A stretch of 64,000 nucleotides of DNA, from the NCBI RefSeq assembly GCF_036388275.1, contig NZ_DASVSF010000099.1:6272-70271 (forward strand). Reading direction: 5' to 3'. Positions 44,275 through 51,346 of the stretch are shown piece by piece (position 1 is the first letter of the stretch; every line of letters starts with the position of its first letter). The translations under genes were made by a program, and so were the position numbers. The notes beneath the pieces are model-generated. The model was given only the letters and a program-made list of their open reading frames with translations. It was not told the origin of the DNA and did not search any database. The DNA comes from Longimicrobium sp. (GTDB taxonomy: Bacteria; Gemmatimonadota; Gemmatimonadetes; Longimicrobiales; Longimicrobiaceae).

Positions 44275-45451
44275 GGGCCGCTGCGCGCATCCCGACGGCG
44301 GCGGGCTCCCGCAGGATGTCGGCGAGCGGCGAGCTTCCCGTCAGGGCGACCTGCGCCATCGCGCGGCCGCAGAGGGCGCCGATGACGTTGCCGGTGCCGC
44401 TGTAGCCGCCCGCCGCCCACACGCCGGGGCGAACCTCCTCCAGCACCGGCAGCCCCGACGGCGTGTAGCCCACGGAGGCCGCCCATCGGTGCGTGACCGG
44501 CGCCCTGACGCCGATGCGCTCGCGGAGAAACCCTTCCAGCCGCGCCTGGACGGTCTCGGACGGCTCCCACTCCTCCGTCCACTCTCCTTCCCCGCCGAGG
44601 TCGCGGAACCCACCCAGCGCGATCCGCCCATCCGTCAGCTGCTGCCAGTACTCGTAACCCCAGCGCGCGTACACGGGCCGCGGCAGGCGCACCTCGTCGG
44701 TGGGCGCGGTCGCCAGCATCTGCAGGCGGGCGGTGCGCACGCGGCCCCGCAGCTCGGGGAACAGGCCTTCCAGCCGCCCGTCCGCCGCCACGATCACGGC
44801 CCCGCACCGCACCCGTCCCACGGGCGTGACCACTTGGCCTTGGCCGATCTCGATGGCGGGCGAGTGCTCGTACAGGCGCGCGCCGCGCACCGCCGCGCGG
44901 CGCGCGAGCGTGCGGCAGCGGCGCAGCGGCTGGAAGGCGGCATCGGCGGGAAAGAGCAGGCCGCGCCCCTCCGGCCCGTCGTAACACTCCACCGCAAAGC
45001 CGTCCGCCTGCAGGCCTTGCATCTGGCTCCGGCAGTCGTCTTCTTCCTCGGGCGTGTCCACGATGCGCAGCGACCCGGTGATCCGCACGGCATCCGGCGT
45101 TTCCGCGGCCATCCGCGCCACCTGCTCCAGCGTCAGCCGGTAGACCGAACTCGCCCACTCGCGGCCCAGCTTGCGGACGGCGTCGTGGTAGAAGTCGTAC
45201 GTCCCCGCCAGCAGGAAACCACCGTTGCGTCCCGCCGCGCCGCCCGCGACCATCCCCGCATCCACCCCGACGACGCTCAGCCCGTGGTCCAGCAGCTCCG
45301 TGACGCCCGCCAGCCCCGAGCCTCCAAGCCCCACCACGCAGACGTCCGCGGAAACGTCGCCCTCCAGAGACGGGAGCGCGGTCCAGGGCTCGTCGTCCCA
45401 CACGGGCGTGTTCGGCCGCGGCTGGCCGGGAGAGGCAGGATGGTGATTCAT
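44264..45451 (-). CDS. FAD-dependent amine/amino-acid oxidoreductase (DAO family, PuuB-like)
   Basis: A 395-residue flavoenzyme. The FAD site is VCVVGLGGSGLAGVTELLDHG near residue 40, then GRNGGFLLAG, the typical covalent/near-flavin loop of the glycine oxidase / gamma-glutamylputrescine oxidase group. A WGYEYWQQLTDGRIALGGFRD strand pair and a C-terminal GVWAAGGYSGTGNVIGALCGR motif follow. Substrate is probably an amine; PuuB-like assignment is by layout only. ATG at 45451; weak ribosome site. Confidence 0.85.
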   Translation of the reverse strand: MNHHPASPGQPRPNTPVWDDEPWTALPSLEGDVSADVCVVGLGGSGLAGVTELLDHGLSVVGVDAGMVAGGAAGRNGGFLLAGTYDFYHDAVRKLGREWASSVYRLTLEQVARMAAETPDAVRITGSLRIVDTPEEEDDCRSQMQGLQADGFAVECYDGPEGRGLLFPADAAFQPLRRCRTLARRAAVRGARLYEHSPAIEIGQGQVVTPVGRVRCGAVIVAADGRLEGLFPELRGRVRTARLQMLATAPTDEVRLPRPVYARWGYEYWQQLTDGRIALGGFRDLGGEGEWTEEWEPSETVQARLEGFLRERIGVRAPVTHRWAASVGYTPSGLPVLEEVRPGVWAAGGYSGTGNVIGALCGRAMAQVALTGSSPLADILREPAAVGMRAAALSG

Positions 45452-45569
45452 GCGACAAAGACGAGGTGCCGGCTGGCTCGGAGTTCTCACGCGGGTGCCG
45501 GGATCACGCAAAGATATCGCGGAGCGATGGTCGATCGCGAGTGTTCAGGCGGCGGAAGAGGAGCGGCGG

Positions 45570-45680
45570 ATGGTCATCGCATTGAGGCGGGTCGCGTTGC
45601 TGGCCCTGCTGGCGCTGCTCGTTTCCTGCATGAACATGATCGGGTGCTGCGCCAGCGACTGCGAGCGGTTTCCACGGTAA
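45570..45680 (+). CDS. Very small Cys-rich lipopeptide
   Basis: A 36-residue product: basic start, hydrophobic helix (VALLALLALLVS), lipobox-like LLVSC, then a short Cys-rich mature part (MNMIGCCASDCERFPR). A strong ribosome site (AGGAG, 6 nt) precedes the ATG at 45570. It resembles entericidin-type small lipoproteins in size and layout only. The frame continues upstream to 45450 but without support. Confidence 0.5.
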   Translation: MVIALRRVALLALLALLVSCMNMIGCCASDCERFPR

Positions 45681-45899
45681 TGCGAAGCGAACCGGCTCGC
45701 GCAATCCACAGCCGCCACCACGACCCTGGCCTCCTTCGCCATCTTCGTCGTGTCACTCGCGGCCTCGTTCCGCATGCGACGGCGCACTACGCACGAATAA
45801 CCCAATAGAGACAAAATTTCCGTTGACCGGAGCCCGACGGAGCGCGCACCTTGGGGGACCACGCAGGTCTTTCACCCACTCCGCACCCCGGAACCCACC

Positions 45900-47120
45900 A
45901 TGAAGCCCCCAACGTTTTTCCGCGCCGCACTCACCCTCCTCGGCGTGGCCGCACTGGCCGCCTGCGCCGACCAGCCCCTGGCCCCTCGCGCGACCCAGCC
46001 AGCAGGACCCGCGCTCACCGTGATTCCCACCAACGCGCTGGCCTCCATCGACGCCGGCTCCACCCACAGCTGCGGCCTGACCTCCGCGGGCCAGGGCTGG
46101 TGCTGGGGCCGCAACAACGTCGGCCAGCTGGGCGACAGCACGGCCGCATCCACCACCGTGCCCGTCCCCGTCTTCCATCCCTCGGGCGTCACCTTCACCC
46201 AGGTGAGCGCGGGAGCCATCCACACCTGCGCCATCACCTCCGCGGGGCAGGCCTACTGCTGGGGCAGCAACGGCGACGGCCGCCTGGGCGACAGCACCAC
46301 GGTCCTGCCGCTGATGCCCGTGGCCGTGAAGCCGCTCGGGGCCATCGCGTTCACCAGCATCAGCGCGGGCGGGTCCCACACCTGCGGGCTGAACGGCTCG
46401 GGCCAGGCGTACTGCTGGGGGAACAACTCGTCGGCGCAGATCGGCGACAGCACCAAGACCTTCGCCGTGACGCCGGTGGCGGTGCGCATGCCCGCCGGCG
46501 TCACGTTCAGCGCCATCGCCGCGGGGGGAACACACACCTGCGCCCTGGCCACCACGGGCCAGGCCTACTGCTGGGGCTACGGCGGCGACGGCGCGGTGGG
46601 CAACAACTCCACGCTGGGCAGCCGCATTCCCGTCGCGGTGCAGCAGCCGGCGGGGGTAACGTTCACCTCCATCGCCACCGAGTACAACCACTCGTGCGGG
46701 CTGACCTCGGGCGGGCAGGCATACTGCTGGGGCTACAACTTCTACGGCCAGGTGGGCGACAGCACCACGGTGTCGCCGCGCAAGGTTCCCGTGGCCGTCG
46801 TGCAGCCCGCCGGCGTCACCTTCGTGCAGCTGTCCACCGGCGGCTCCCACACCTGTGGCGTGACCAGCGGCGGACAGGCTTACTGCTGGGGCCGCAACAC
46901 GCAGGGGCAGTTCGGCGACGGCACGCTGACGGGGGCGCTCACCCCCACCGCGGTCTCACAGCCCCTGGGCGTCAGCTACGGCCTGGTGACGGCCGGATCC
47001 GAGCAGACCTGCGGGCTGGACGGCGTGGGCCAGGCCTGGTGCTCGGGCCGCAACGACTTCTCGCAGCTGGGCGACGGAAGCACCACGCGGCGCACCTCGC
47101 CCGTAGCCGTTTCGCACTGA
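45900..47120 (+). CDS. RCC1-repeat lipoprotein (beta-propeller)
   Basis: A 406-residue lipoprotein (lipobox LAAC). About seven to eight repeats of about 50 residues follow, each with the pattern C-G-L-T-S-x-G-Q-A-Y-C-W-G-x-N-x-x-G-Q-L-G-D, as in RCC1/ATS1 repeats, so a seven-bladed propeller is likely. The two cysteines per repeat are kept almost throughout, which suggests one disulfide per blade in this exported protein. Acts outside the cytoplasm; ligand unknown. Confidence 0.9.
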   Translation: MKPPTFFRAALTLLGVAALAACADQPLAPRATQPAGPALTVIPTNALASIDAGSTHSCGLTSAGQGWCWGRNNVGQLGDSTAASTTVPVPVFHPSGVTFTQVSAGAIHTCAITSAGQAYCWGSNGDGRLGDSTTVLPLMPVAVKPLGAIAFTSISAGGSHTCGLNGSGQAYCWGNNSSAQIGDSTKTFAVTPVAVRMPAGVTFSAIAAGGTHTCALATTGQAYCWGYGGDGAVGNNSTLGSRIPVAVQQPAGVTFTSIATEYNHSCGLTSGGQAYCWGYNFYGQVGDSTTVSPRKVPVAVVQPAGVTFVQLSTGGSHTCGVTSGGQAYCWGRNTQGQFGDGTLTGALTPTAVSQPLGVSYGLVTAGSEQTCGLDGVGQAWCSGRNDFSQLGDGSTTRRTSPVAVSH

Positions 47121-47143
47121 GCACATCAGGCAGTTGATTGGAC

Positions 47144-47180
47144 GGACGCGGCGGGCCGGATGCATCGGCCCGCCGCGTCC
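47144..47180 (+). terminator. Terminator of the RCC1-repeat gene
   Basis: A 15-bp perfect stem (GGACGCGGCGGGCCG with 47166-47180) and a 7-nt loop, 23 nt after the stop, then TTCGTC. Confidence 0.8.
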
Positions 47181-47232
47181 TTCGTCGGGGTACCTGCATC
47201 ATGCGTCCACCACCGTCTCTTAGCCGAGAAGA

Positions 47233-47361
47233 TCAAGCGATGCCAGGTCGCGGTGGCCTGTTGATCAGGGGACCTTTGCCGCGGCCCTGCTTCCGCTTGC
47301 GGGGTGCACGGCCATGGGGCCAGGCGACGGGTTGATGTGGGGTTTTTTCGTTCCAAGGCAT
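47233..47361 (-). CDS. Tiny basic ORF after an attenuator-like hairpin
   Basis: 42 codons with an ATG at 47361 and GGAG 8 nt upstream. The product is very basic and Pro-rich (MPWNEKTPHQPVAWPHGR, then RKRKQGRGKG). Codon use is less GC3-biased than in ordinary genes here. A promoter and a terminator-like hairpin lie 35-140 nt upstream on the same strand. No family recognised; may be real or may be chance. Confidence 0.4.
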   Translation of the reverse strand: MPWNEKTPHQPVAWPHGRAPRKRKQGRGKGPLINRPPRPGIA

Positions 47362-47394
47362 AGACTCGGCTCCGGGTGGGCGGGGGTAAAACGC

Positions 47395-47430
47395 AAAAAA
47401 GCCCCAGCCACCCGGAATTGGGTGTGGGGC
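47395..47430 (-). terminator. Intrinsic terminator on the minus strand
   Basis: Stem GCCCCA/TGGGGC plus CACCC/GGGTG with a 2-nt bulge and a 6-nt loop, then TTTTTT. No minus-strand gene lies close upstream except the candidate small RNA. Confidence 0.75.
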
Positions 47431-47468
47431 CTGTGGCGGTCGAGTTGTCTCCGCGCCATTGGCGCGTG
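47395..47468 (-). ncRNA. Candidate small RNA or leader/attenuator, about 74 nt
   Basis: A promoter-like pair (47475-47502) should start transcription near 47468. The predicted RNA has a 5' hairpin of 6 bp (CGCGCC-AAT-GGCGCG), a 20-nt single strand, and a 3' intrinsic terminator ending in six U. The layout equals that of a typical trans-acting small RNA, or of a leader for the tiny ORF downstream. Confidence 0.5.
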
Positions 47469-47474
47469 TCACAA

Positions 47475-47502
47475 GTATTACAAGGCTCGGCGCACCAGTC
47501 AA
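47475..47502 (-). promoter_or_regulatory. Promoter-like pair for the candidate small RNA
   Basis: On the minus strand: TTGACT (47502-47497), 16-nt spacer, TAATAC (47480-47475). Confidence 0.6.
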
Positions 47503-47600
47503 CCCCCTCACTCGTTGAAATGAGCACCCAGCACGCGCGCGCGGGATTTGCGGCGGGCGTCGTCCCTCGCGGGTCGGCTCACACGAGATGGGAGATGCGG

Positions 47601-48203
47601 ATGAAGGTGCTGGTGATCGGGGCGACGGGAACCATCGGCCTCGCGGTGGCCGAAGCGCTGCGGGCGGAGCACGAGGTAGTTTCGGCGGCGCGGAGCAGCG
47701 GTGACGCGCGCGTGGACATCGCCTCGCCGGAGTCCATCCGCGGCCTGTTCCGGCAGGTGGGGCGCGTGGACGCGGTGGTGTCGTGCACGGGAAGCGCGGC
47801 GTTCAAGCCGCTGGACCAGCTTTCGGACGAGGACTTCGCGTTCAGCCTGTCGAACAAGCTGATGGGCCAGGTGAACGTGATCCGCTCCGGCCTGGAGCAC
47901 GTCGCAGACGGCGGGTCCATCACCGTCACCAGCGGCGTGCTGAGCCAGGAGCCCGCCCCCGGCACGTCGGCCATCAGCCTGGTGAACGCGGGGCTGGAGG
48001 GCTTCGCGCGGGCGGCCGCCCTGGATGCGCCGCGCGGAATCCGCATCAACGTGGTCAGCCCACCGTGGGTGAGCGAAACGCTCGAGGCGATGGGCCGCGA
48101 CCCGGCCGGCGGCCTCCCCGCCGCGATCGTCGCCCACGCCTACGTGGATGCCGTCTCCGGCGCGTTCAACGGCCAGGTGCTCGACGCGCGAAAATACGCC
48201 TGA
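47601..48203 (+). CDS. Short-chain dehydrogenase/reductase
   Basis: A 200-residue SDR. NAD(P) site VLVIGATGTIGLAVAEALR; the short form of the family (about 200 residues). The conserved Asn/Ser/Tyr region is unusual: TVTSGVLSQEPAPG then AISLVNAGLEGFARAAA, in which the catalytic Tyr-x3-Lys is replaced by a Val-Asn-Ala segment. RGIRINVVSPPWVSETL follows. The start is the ATG at 47601 with GGGAG 7 nt upstream. Because the Tyr is missing, activity may be altered, as in the small SDRs that act without the canonical Tyr. Confidence 0.84.
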   Translation: MKVLVIGATGTIGLAVAEALRAEHEVVSAARSSGDARVDIASPESIRGLFRQVGRVDAVVSCTGSAAFKPLDQLSDEDFAFSLSNKLMGQVNVIRSGLEHVADGGSITVTSGVLSQEPAPGTSAISLVNAGLEGFARAAALDAPRGIRINVVSPPWVSETLEAMGRDPAGGLPAAIVAHAYVDAVSGAFNGQVLDARKYA

Positions 48204-48223
48204 TCCTCGGCGCAACGTTCACA

Positions 48224-48268
48224 GCAGAGCAGCAGGGGGAACTTCGCTCAGTTCCTCTGCTGCTCTGC
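48224..48268. terminator. AG/CT-rich hairpin between convergent genes
   Basis: Arms of 19 and 18 nt (GCAGAGCAGCAG..., 48224-48242, and 48251-48268) pair with one bulge. Situated between the convergent SDR and LLM-monooxygenase genes. Confidence 0.65.
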
Positions 48269-48285
48269 TGCTCTGCGTGCGATCA

Positions 48286-49281
48286 TCAGCCGATGCCGTA
48301 CTCGCGCGCGAGGAGTTCGTACGAGCGCCGGCGGGCGGCGTGGCTGTGGACCGTGGTGATCACCATCACTTCGTCCGTGCCCGTTTCCACGACGACGGCG
48401 TCGATGCGCTCCCGCACGTCGGCCGGGGTGCCCACGAAGGTCAGCGCGCGGTAGCTCTCGGCCACGGCGCGCTCGCGCGGCGTGTAGGGATACGCCGTGG
48501 CTTCTTCGGGCGTGGGGATGGGGCCGAACTCGCGCCGCTGCAGCCGCACCCACGCCAGCTGCATGGACGAGGCGAGAAACTCCGCTTCGTCGCGCGTTTC
48601 GGCGCACACGGCGGACACCGCCACGATGGCGTGCGGCGCCGGGAACGCGTCCGACGGCTGAAAGCTCTCGCGGTAGGCCTGGAACGCGGGCGCGGGCGGG
48701 CTGGGGCTGAAGTGCCGCGCGAACGAGTAGCCCAGCCCCAGCGAGCCCGCCAGCCGGGCGCTCGCGCCGCTGGAGCCCAGCAGCCACACCGGCGGCAGCG
48801 GCACGTCGCCGGGCACCACGCGCACCCCGCGGAAGGGGTGCCCCTCGCCGTAGCCGCCGCGCGAAAGCGAGAACATCTCCTCCAGCTGCTGCGGAAACTG
48901 CTCGGCGTCGAAGGGCCGCAGCGCGCTCGACGTCACCGGGTCCGTCCCCGGGGCCCGGCCGATTCCTAAGTCGATGCGGCCGGGATGCAGCGCGTTGAGC
49001 GTGTGGAACGCCTCGGCAATGCGCAGGGGGGCGTGGTTGGGCAGCATGATGCCGCCCGACCCCAGGCGGATGCGCGAGGTGGCCGCGGCCACGTGCGCGA
49101 TGACGATCTCCGGGACTGAGCTGGCGATGCTGGGCATGCCGTGGTGCTCGGCGTACCAGCACCGGGCGAAGCCCAGCCGCTCGGCGAACTGCGCCAGGTC
49201 TACCGCGTTCCTCAGGGCCTCGCTCGCCGTCGACCCCGACGCGACGGGCGCCAGGTCCAGCACCGAAAGGGGAACCGCCAT
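48286..49281 (-). CDS. LLM-class flavin-dependent oxidoreductase (luciferase-like)
   Basis: A 331-residue FMN- or F420-linked monooxygenase. The bacterial-luciferase fold is seen from LSVLDLAPVASGSTASEALR at the start, then AQFAERLGFARCWYAEHHGMP, RIRLGSGGIMLPNHAPL, RIDLGIGRAPGTDP and VWLLGSSGASARLAG. It matches the MsnO8 subgroup of LLM oxidoreductases in layout. ATG at 49281 with AGGAGAAGG upstream. Substrate unknown. Confidence 0.9.
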   Translation of the reverse strand: MAVPLSVLDLAPVASGSTASEALRNAVDLAQFAERLGFARCWYAEHHGMPSIASSVPEIVIAHVAAATSRIRLGSGGIMLPNHAPLRIAEAFHTLNALHPGRIDLGIGRAPGTDPVTSSALRPFDAEQFPQQLEEMFSLSRGGYGEGHPFRGVRVVPGDVPLPPVWLLGSSGASARLAGSLGLGYSFARHFSPSPPAPAFQAYRESFQPSDAFPAPHAIVAVSAVCAETRDEAEFLASSMQLAWVRLQRREFGPIPTPEEATAYPYTPRERAVAESYRALTFVGTPADVRERIDAVVVETGTDEVMVITTVHSHAARRRSYELLAREYGIG

Positions 49282-49331
49282 GTCCGATCCTTCTCCTCGA
49301 CAAAACGAAACGATCAGGCGCGGAGCAAAGC

Positions 49332-49360
49332 GGCCCACGGCGGAGTTGCCGCCGTGGGCC
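49332..49360 (-). terminator. Stem-loop after the small lipoprotein
   Basis: A 12-bp perfect stem (GGCCCACGGCGG with 49349-49360) and a 5-nt loop, then GCTTTG on the minus strand. Confidence 0.7.
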
Positions 49361-49392
49361 CTGGTGAGGCGCTCCCGCGGCCCGGTCCGCGG

Positions 49393-49779
49393 CTACGGTC
49401 TGCGTACCGAGATGGACGACGACTGGATCAGGTCCTCGACGCGAAGCGCCACCCGCTCTCCAGGCGCCACGCGCACGCTCCCGCTGGTGTACCTGGCATC
49501 ACCACCGATGACGTCGGCGCCGACCTGCAGCGTCTCGGACTGCCCCGCCGACATGCCGCGGTAGGTGAACGTCGCCGTCCGCCCGGACACGACGGTACCC
49601 AGCCGCACCGACGTGCCGCCGCGGACGACGTACACCCGCACGTCGCGCCGGTTCTGGTTGCTGACCTCCACCGTCACCGGCTCCGCCGCCGCTTTCCGGC
49701 TCGAGCCCGACGCCGAAGCACACGCCGCCGCAACGAGAACGGCCGCCGACATCACCAGCGCGCGTAGTAGGTTTTTCAT
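49393..49779 (-). CDS. Small lipoprotein with a beta-rich domain
   Basis: A 128-residue protein with signal peptide and lipobox VAAAC. The mature part is one beta sandwich-like domain (VTVEVSNQNRRDVRVYVVRGG; LGTVVSGRTATFTYRGM; SGSVRVAPGERVALRVEDL). No catalytic motif. A longer frame to 49899 exists without support. Function unknown. Confidence 0.72.
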   Translation of the reverse strand: MKNLLRALVMSAAVLVAAACASASGSSRKAAAEPVTVEVSNQNRRDVRVYVVRGGTSVRLGTVVSGRTATFTYRGMSAGQSETLQVGADVIGGDARYTSGSVRVAPGERVALRVEDLIQSSSISVRRP

Positions 49780-49864
49780 GGTTCCGTCCGGGTTCGAGAC
49801 GTGGCTCGACCCTGATGGGCAAGCCGTGAAGGAGAGGGGAAGCAACGCGTGGTGCGGGATGAAA

Positions 49865-49897
49865 GCGGCGCCCGGGGAATGGTCCCCCGGGCGCCGC
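49865..49897 (-). terminator. Stem-loop after the SusD-like gene
   Basis: A 13-bp perfect GC stem (GCGGCGCCCGGGG with 49885-49897) and a 7-nt loop, then TTTC on the minus strand, 26 nt past the stop. Confidence 0.75.
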
Positions 49898-49922
49898 ATC
49901 GATCAGCCTGCACCGGCCGTGC

Positions 49923-51338
49923 TCAGCACCCTGGCGCCGAGCCCGCGCCACCGCGCGCGAGGCACTCCACGAAGGGAATCGGGAAGAACTCGATCGACTT
50001 GTCGCCCGAACGCGGATAGTTGGTCAGCGTGCCCAGGCGGCCGAAGCGGCGCAGGTCGAGCCAGCGGTACCCGCCCTCGTACATCAGGGAGTACCGGCGC
50101 TCGTACAGCAGCGCGGTGATGAACGCATCGTCGGTCGTCGGCATTGCGATCGCCGCCAGCCCGCCCGAGTTCGTGCGCACGAAGTTCAGGTCCGCCAGCG
50201 CGCCGGGCTTGTCACCCGTGAACCAGCGAGCTTCGGCGCGCGAAAGGATCAGCTCCTCGTTGCGCACCCAGGGAATGGGCGAAGCCGCGCCGCCGGAGCC
50301 GAAGAACGGCGCCGCGCGGTAATGCTTGAATCGCAGCGAGCTGATGATGTTGTACCGGTTGATGGTGGTGCCGGTGGTGTCCACCTTGAGCAGGAAGCGC
50401 TCGTCGCGCGTCCCGTTCGCCTTGAGCTGCGCGTCGGTCCGCAGCGTGGGCTCCGCCACCTCGGGCGAGCCCGTGGCGAGCGCGTTCGCCCGGTCGCCCG
50501 AGGCGGCGCTGAAGGTGTAGTACCCACCGCGGTTGAACTCCGCCCGCGAACCGCTCGAGGTGCTGATGAACGACTCGCCAAGGCTCGTCAGCGCGGCGGC
50601 GTAGTCCTTGGTGAGGATGTCCAGCCGCGAGCGAAGCCCCCGGTTGAACTGCCGGAACGTCGTGCTCGGGTTGCTCAGGTTCAGCCCCGAGCCGGTCAGG
50701 CCGGAGGGCAGCTTGAAGGTGAACGTCGTTCCGCCCTTGGCCAGGTGGACCGCGCCTTCGTCGAGCAGCTGGCGCGCCTTGGCGTAGACCTCCGCCTGCG
50801 GCTTCAGCGGCGCCGGTTCCGCGAGCGGGTCGGCGCTCACGTCGACCACGCCGTACTGGTGCATCATGGCGATCACCAGGTACTCGCTCCCCATCACCGT
50901 CTTCACGAAGCCGCGGAGCCCCTCCTTCTGCGCGTCGGTGTACTCCGTAGCCGCCACCTTGTCGATGGCCGTAAGGAGCACGTTCCCCTGCGCGATGGTG
51001 CCGTACGGGTTCAGGAAGTTGTGGTTGCCCGCGAAGCTCGACGGGTCGATCTGGCCGGTGACGAGCTCGGTGACGTACCGGCTCTCGTTCGGGTCCAGGT
51101 AGTGCGCCTCGCGGCCCACGATCCCGGTGAGGCGCACGCGAGTCGCCGGGTCGATGCGCGCCGAAGCGAGCATGCCGGCCGCCGCCGCGTCCACCAGGGT
51201 GCGGTTGGGGTTGGTCTGCAGGTCGCTGAAGCCCGCCCGGTTGTAGTCGGGCACGTTGATGTCCGAGCACGCGCCGGTGGCGAGGACCAGGGCGAGCGCG
51301 GAGGCAACGTACCGTTGCCTGTTGCTTGGAATTCGCAT
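49923..51338 (-). CDS. SusD/RagB-family nutrient-binding outer-membrane lipoprotein
   Basis: A 471-residue surface lipoprotein (lipobox LATGAC) that binds a substrate, usually a glycan or peptide, and hands it to its SusC partner. The SusD helical core is seen: LVDAAAAGMLASARID, VTGQIDPSSFAGNHNF, LRGFVKTVMGSEYLVIAMM, then PIPWVRNEELILSRAEARWFTG and the C-terminal LLYERRYSLMYEGGYRWLDLRR, which is the family's most conserved block. It lies 8 nt after the SusC-like gene. The substrate cannot be inferred, because no glycoside hydrolase or peptidase is attached to the pair. Confidence 0.92.
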   Translation of the reverse strand: MRIPSNRQRYVASALALVLATGACSDINVPDYNRAGFSDLQTNPNRTLVDAAAAGMLASARIDPATRVRLTGIVGREAHYLDPNESRYVTELVTGQIDPSSFAGNHNFLNPYGTIAQGNVLLTAIDKVAATEYTDAQKEGLRGFVKTVMGSEYLVIAMMHQYGVVDVSADPLAEPAPLKPQAEVYAKARQLLDEGAVHLAKGGTTFTFKLPSGLTGSGLNLSNPSTTFRQFNRGLRSRLDILTKDYAAALTSLGESFISTSSGSRAEFNRGGYYTFSAASGDRANALATGSPEVAEPTLRTDAQLKANGTRDERFLLKVDTTGTTINRYNIISSLRFKHYRAAPFFGSGGAASPIPWVRNEELILSRAEARWFTGDKPGALADLNFVRTNSGGLAAIAMPTTDDAFITALLYERRYSLMYEGGYRWLDLRRFGRLGTLTNYPRSGDKSIEFFPIPFVECLARGGAGSAPGC

Positions 51339-51346
51339 GTAATCTC

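Noticed and set aside
45900..47120. RCC1 gene as a transfer from eukaryotes
   Set aside because: RCC1-type repeats are common in bacterial exported proteins and codon use matches the neighbours.
47395..47502. A tRNA gene in the 47.4 kb gap
   Set aside because: No cloverleaf, no T-loop GTTCGA box; the hairpins fit an attenuator or small RNA.
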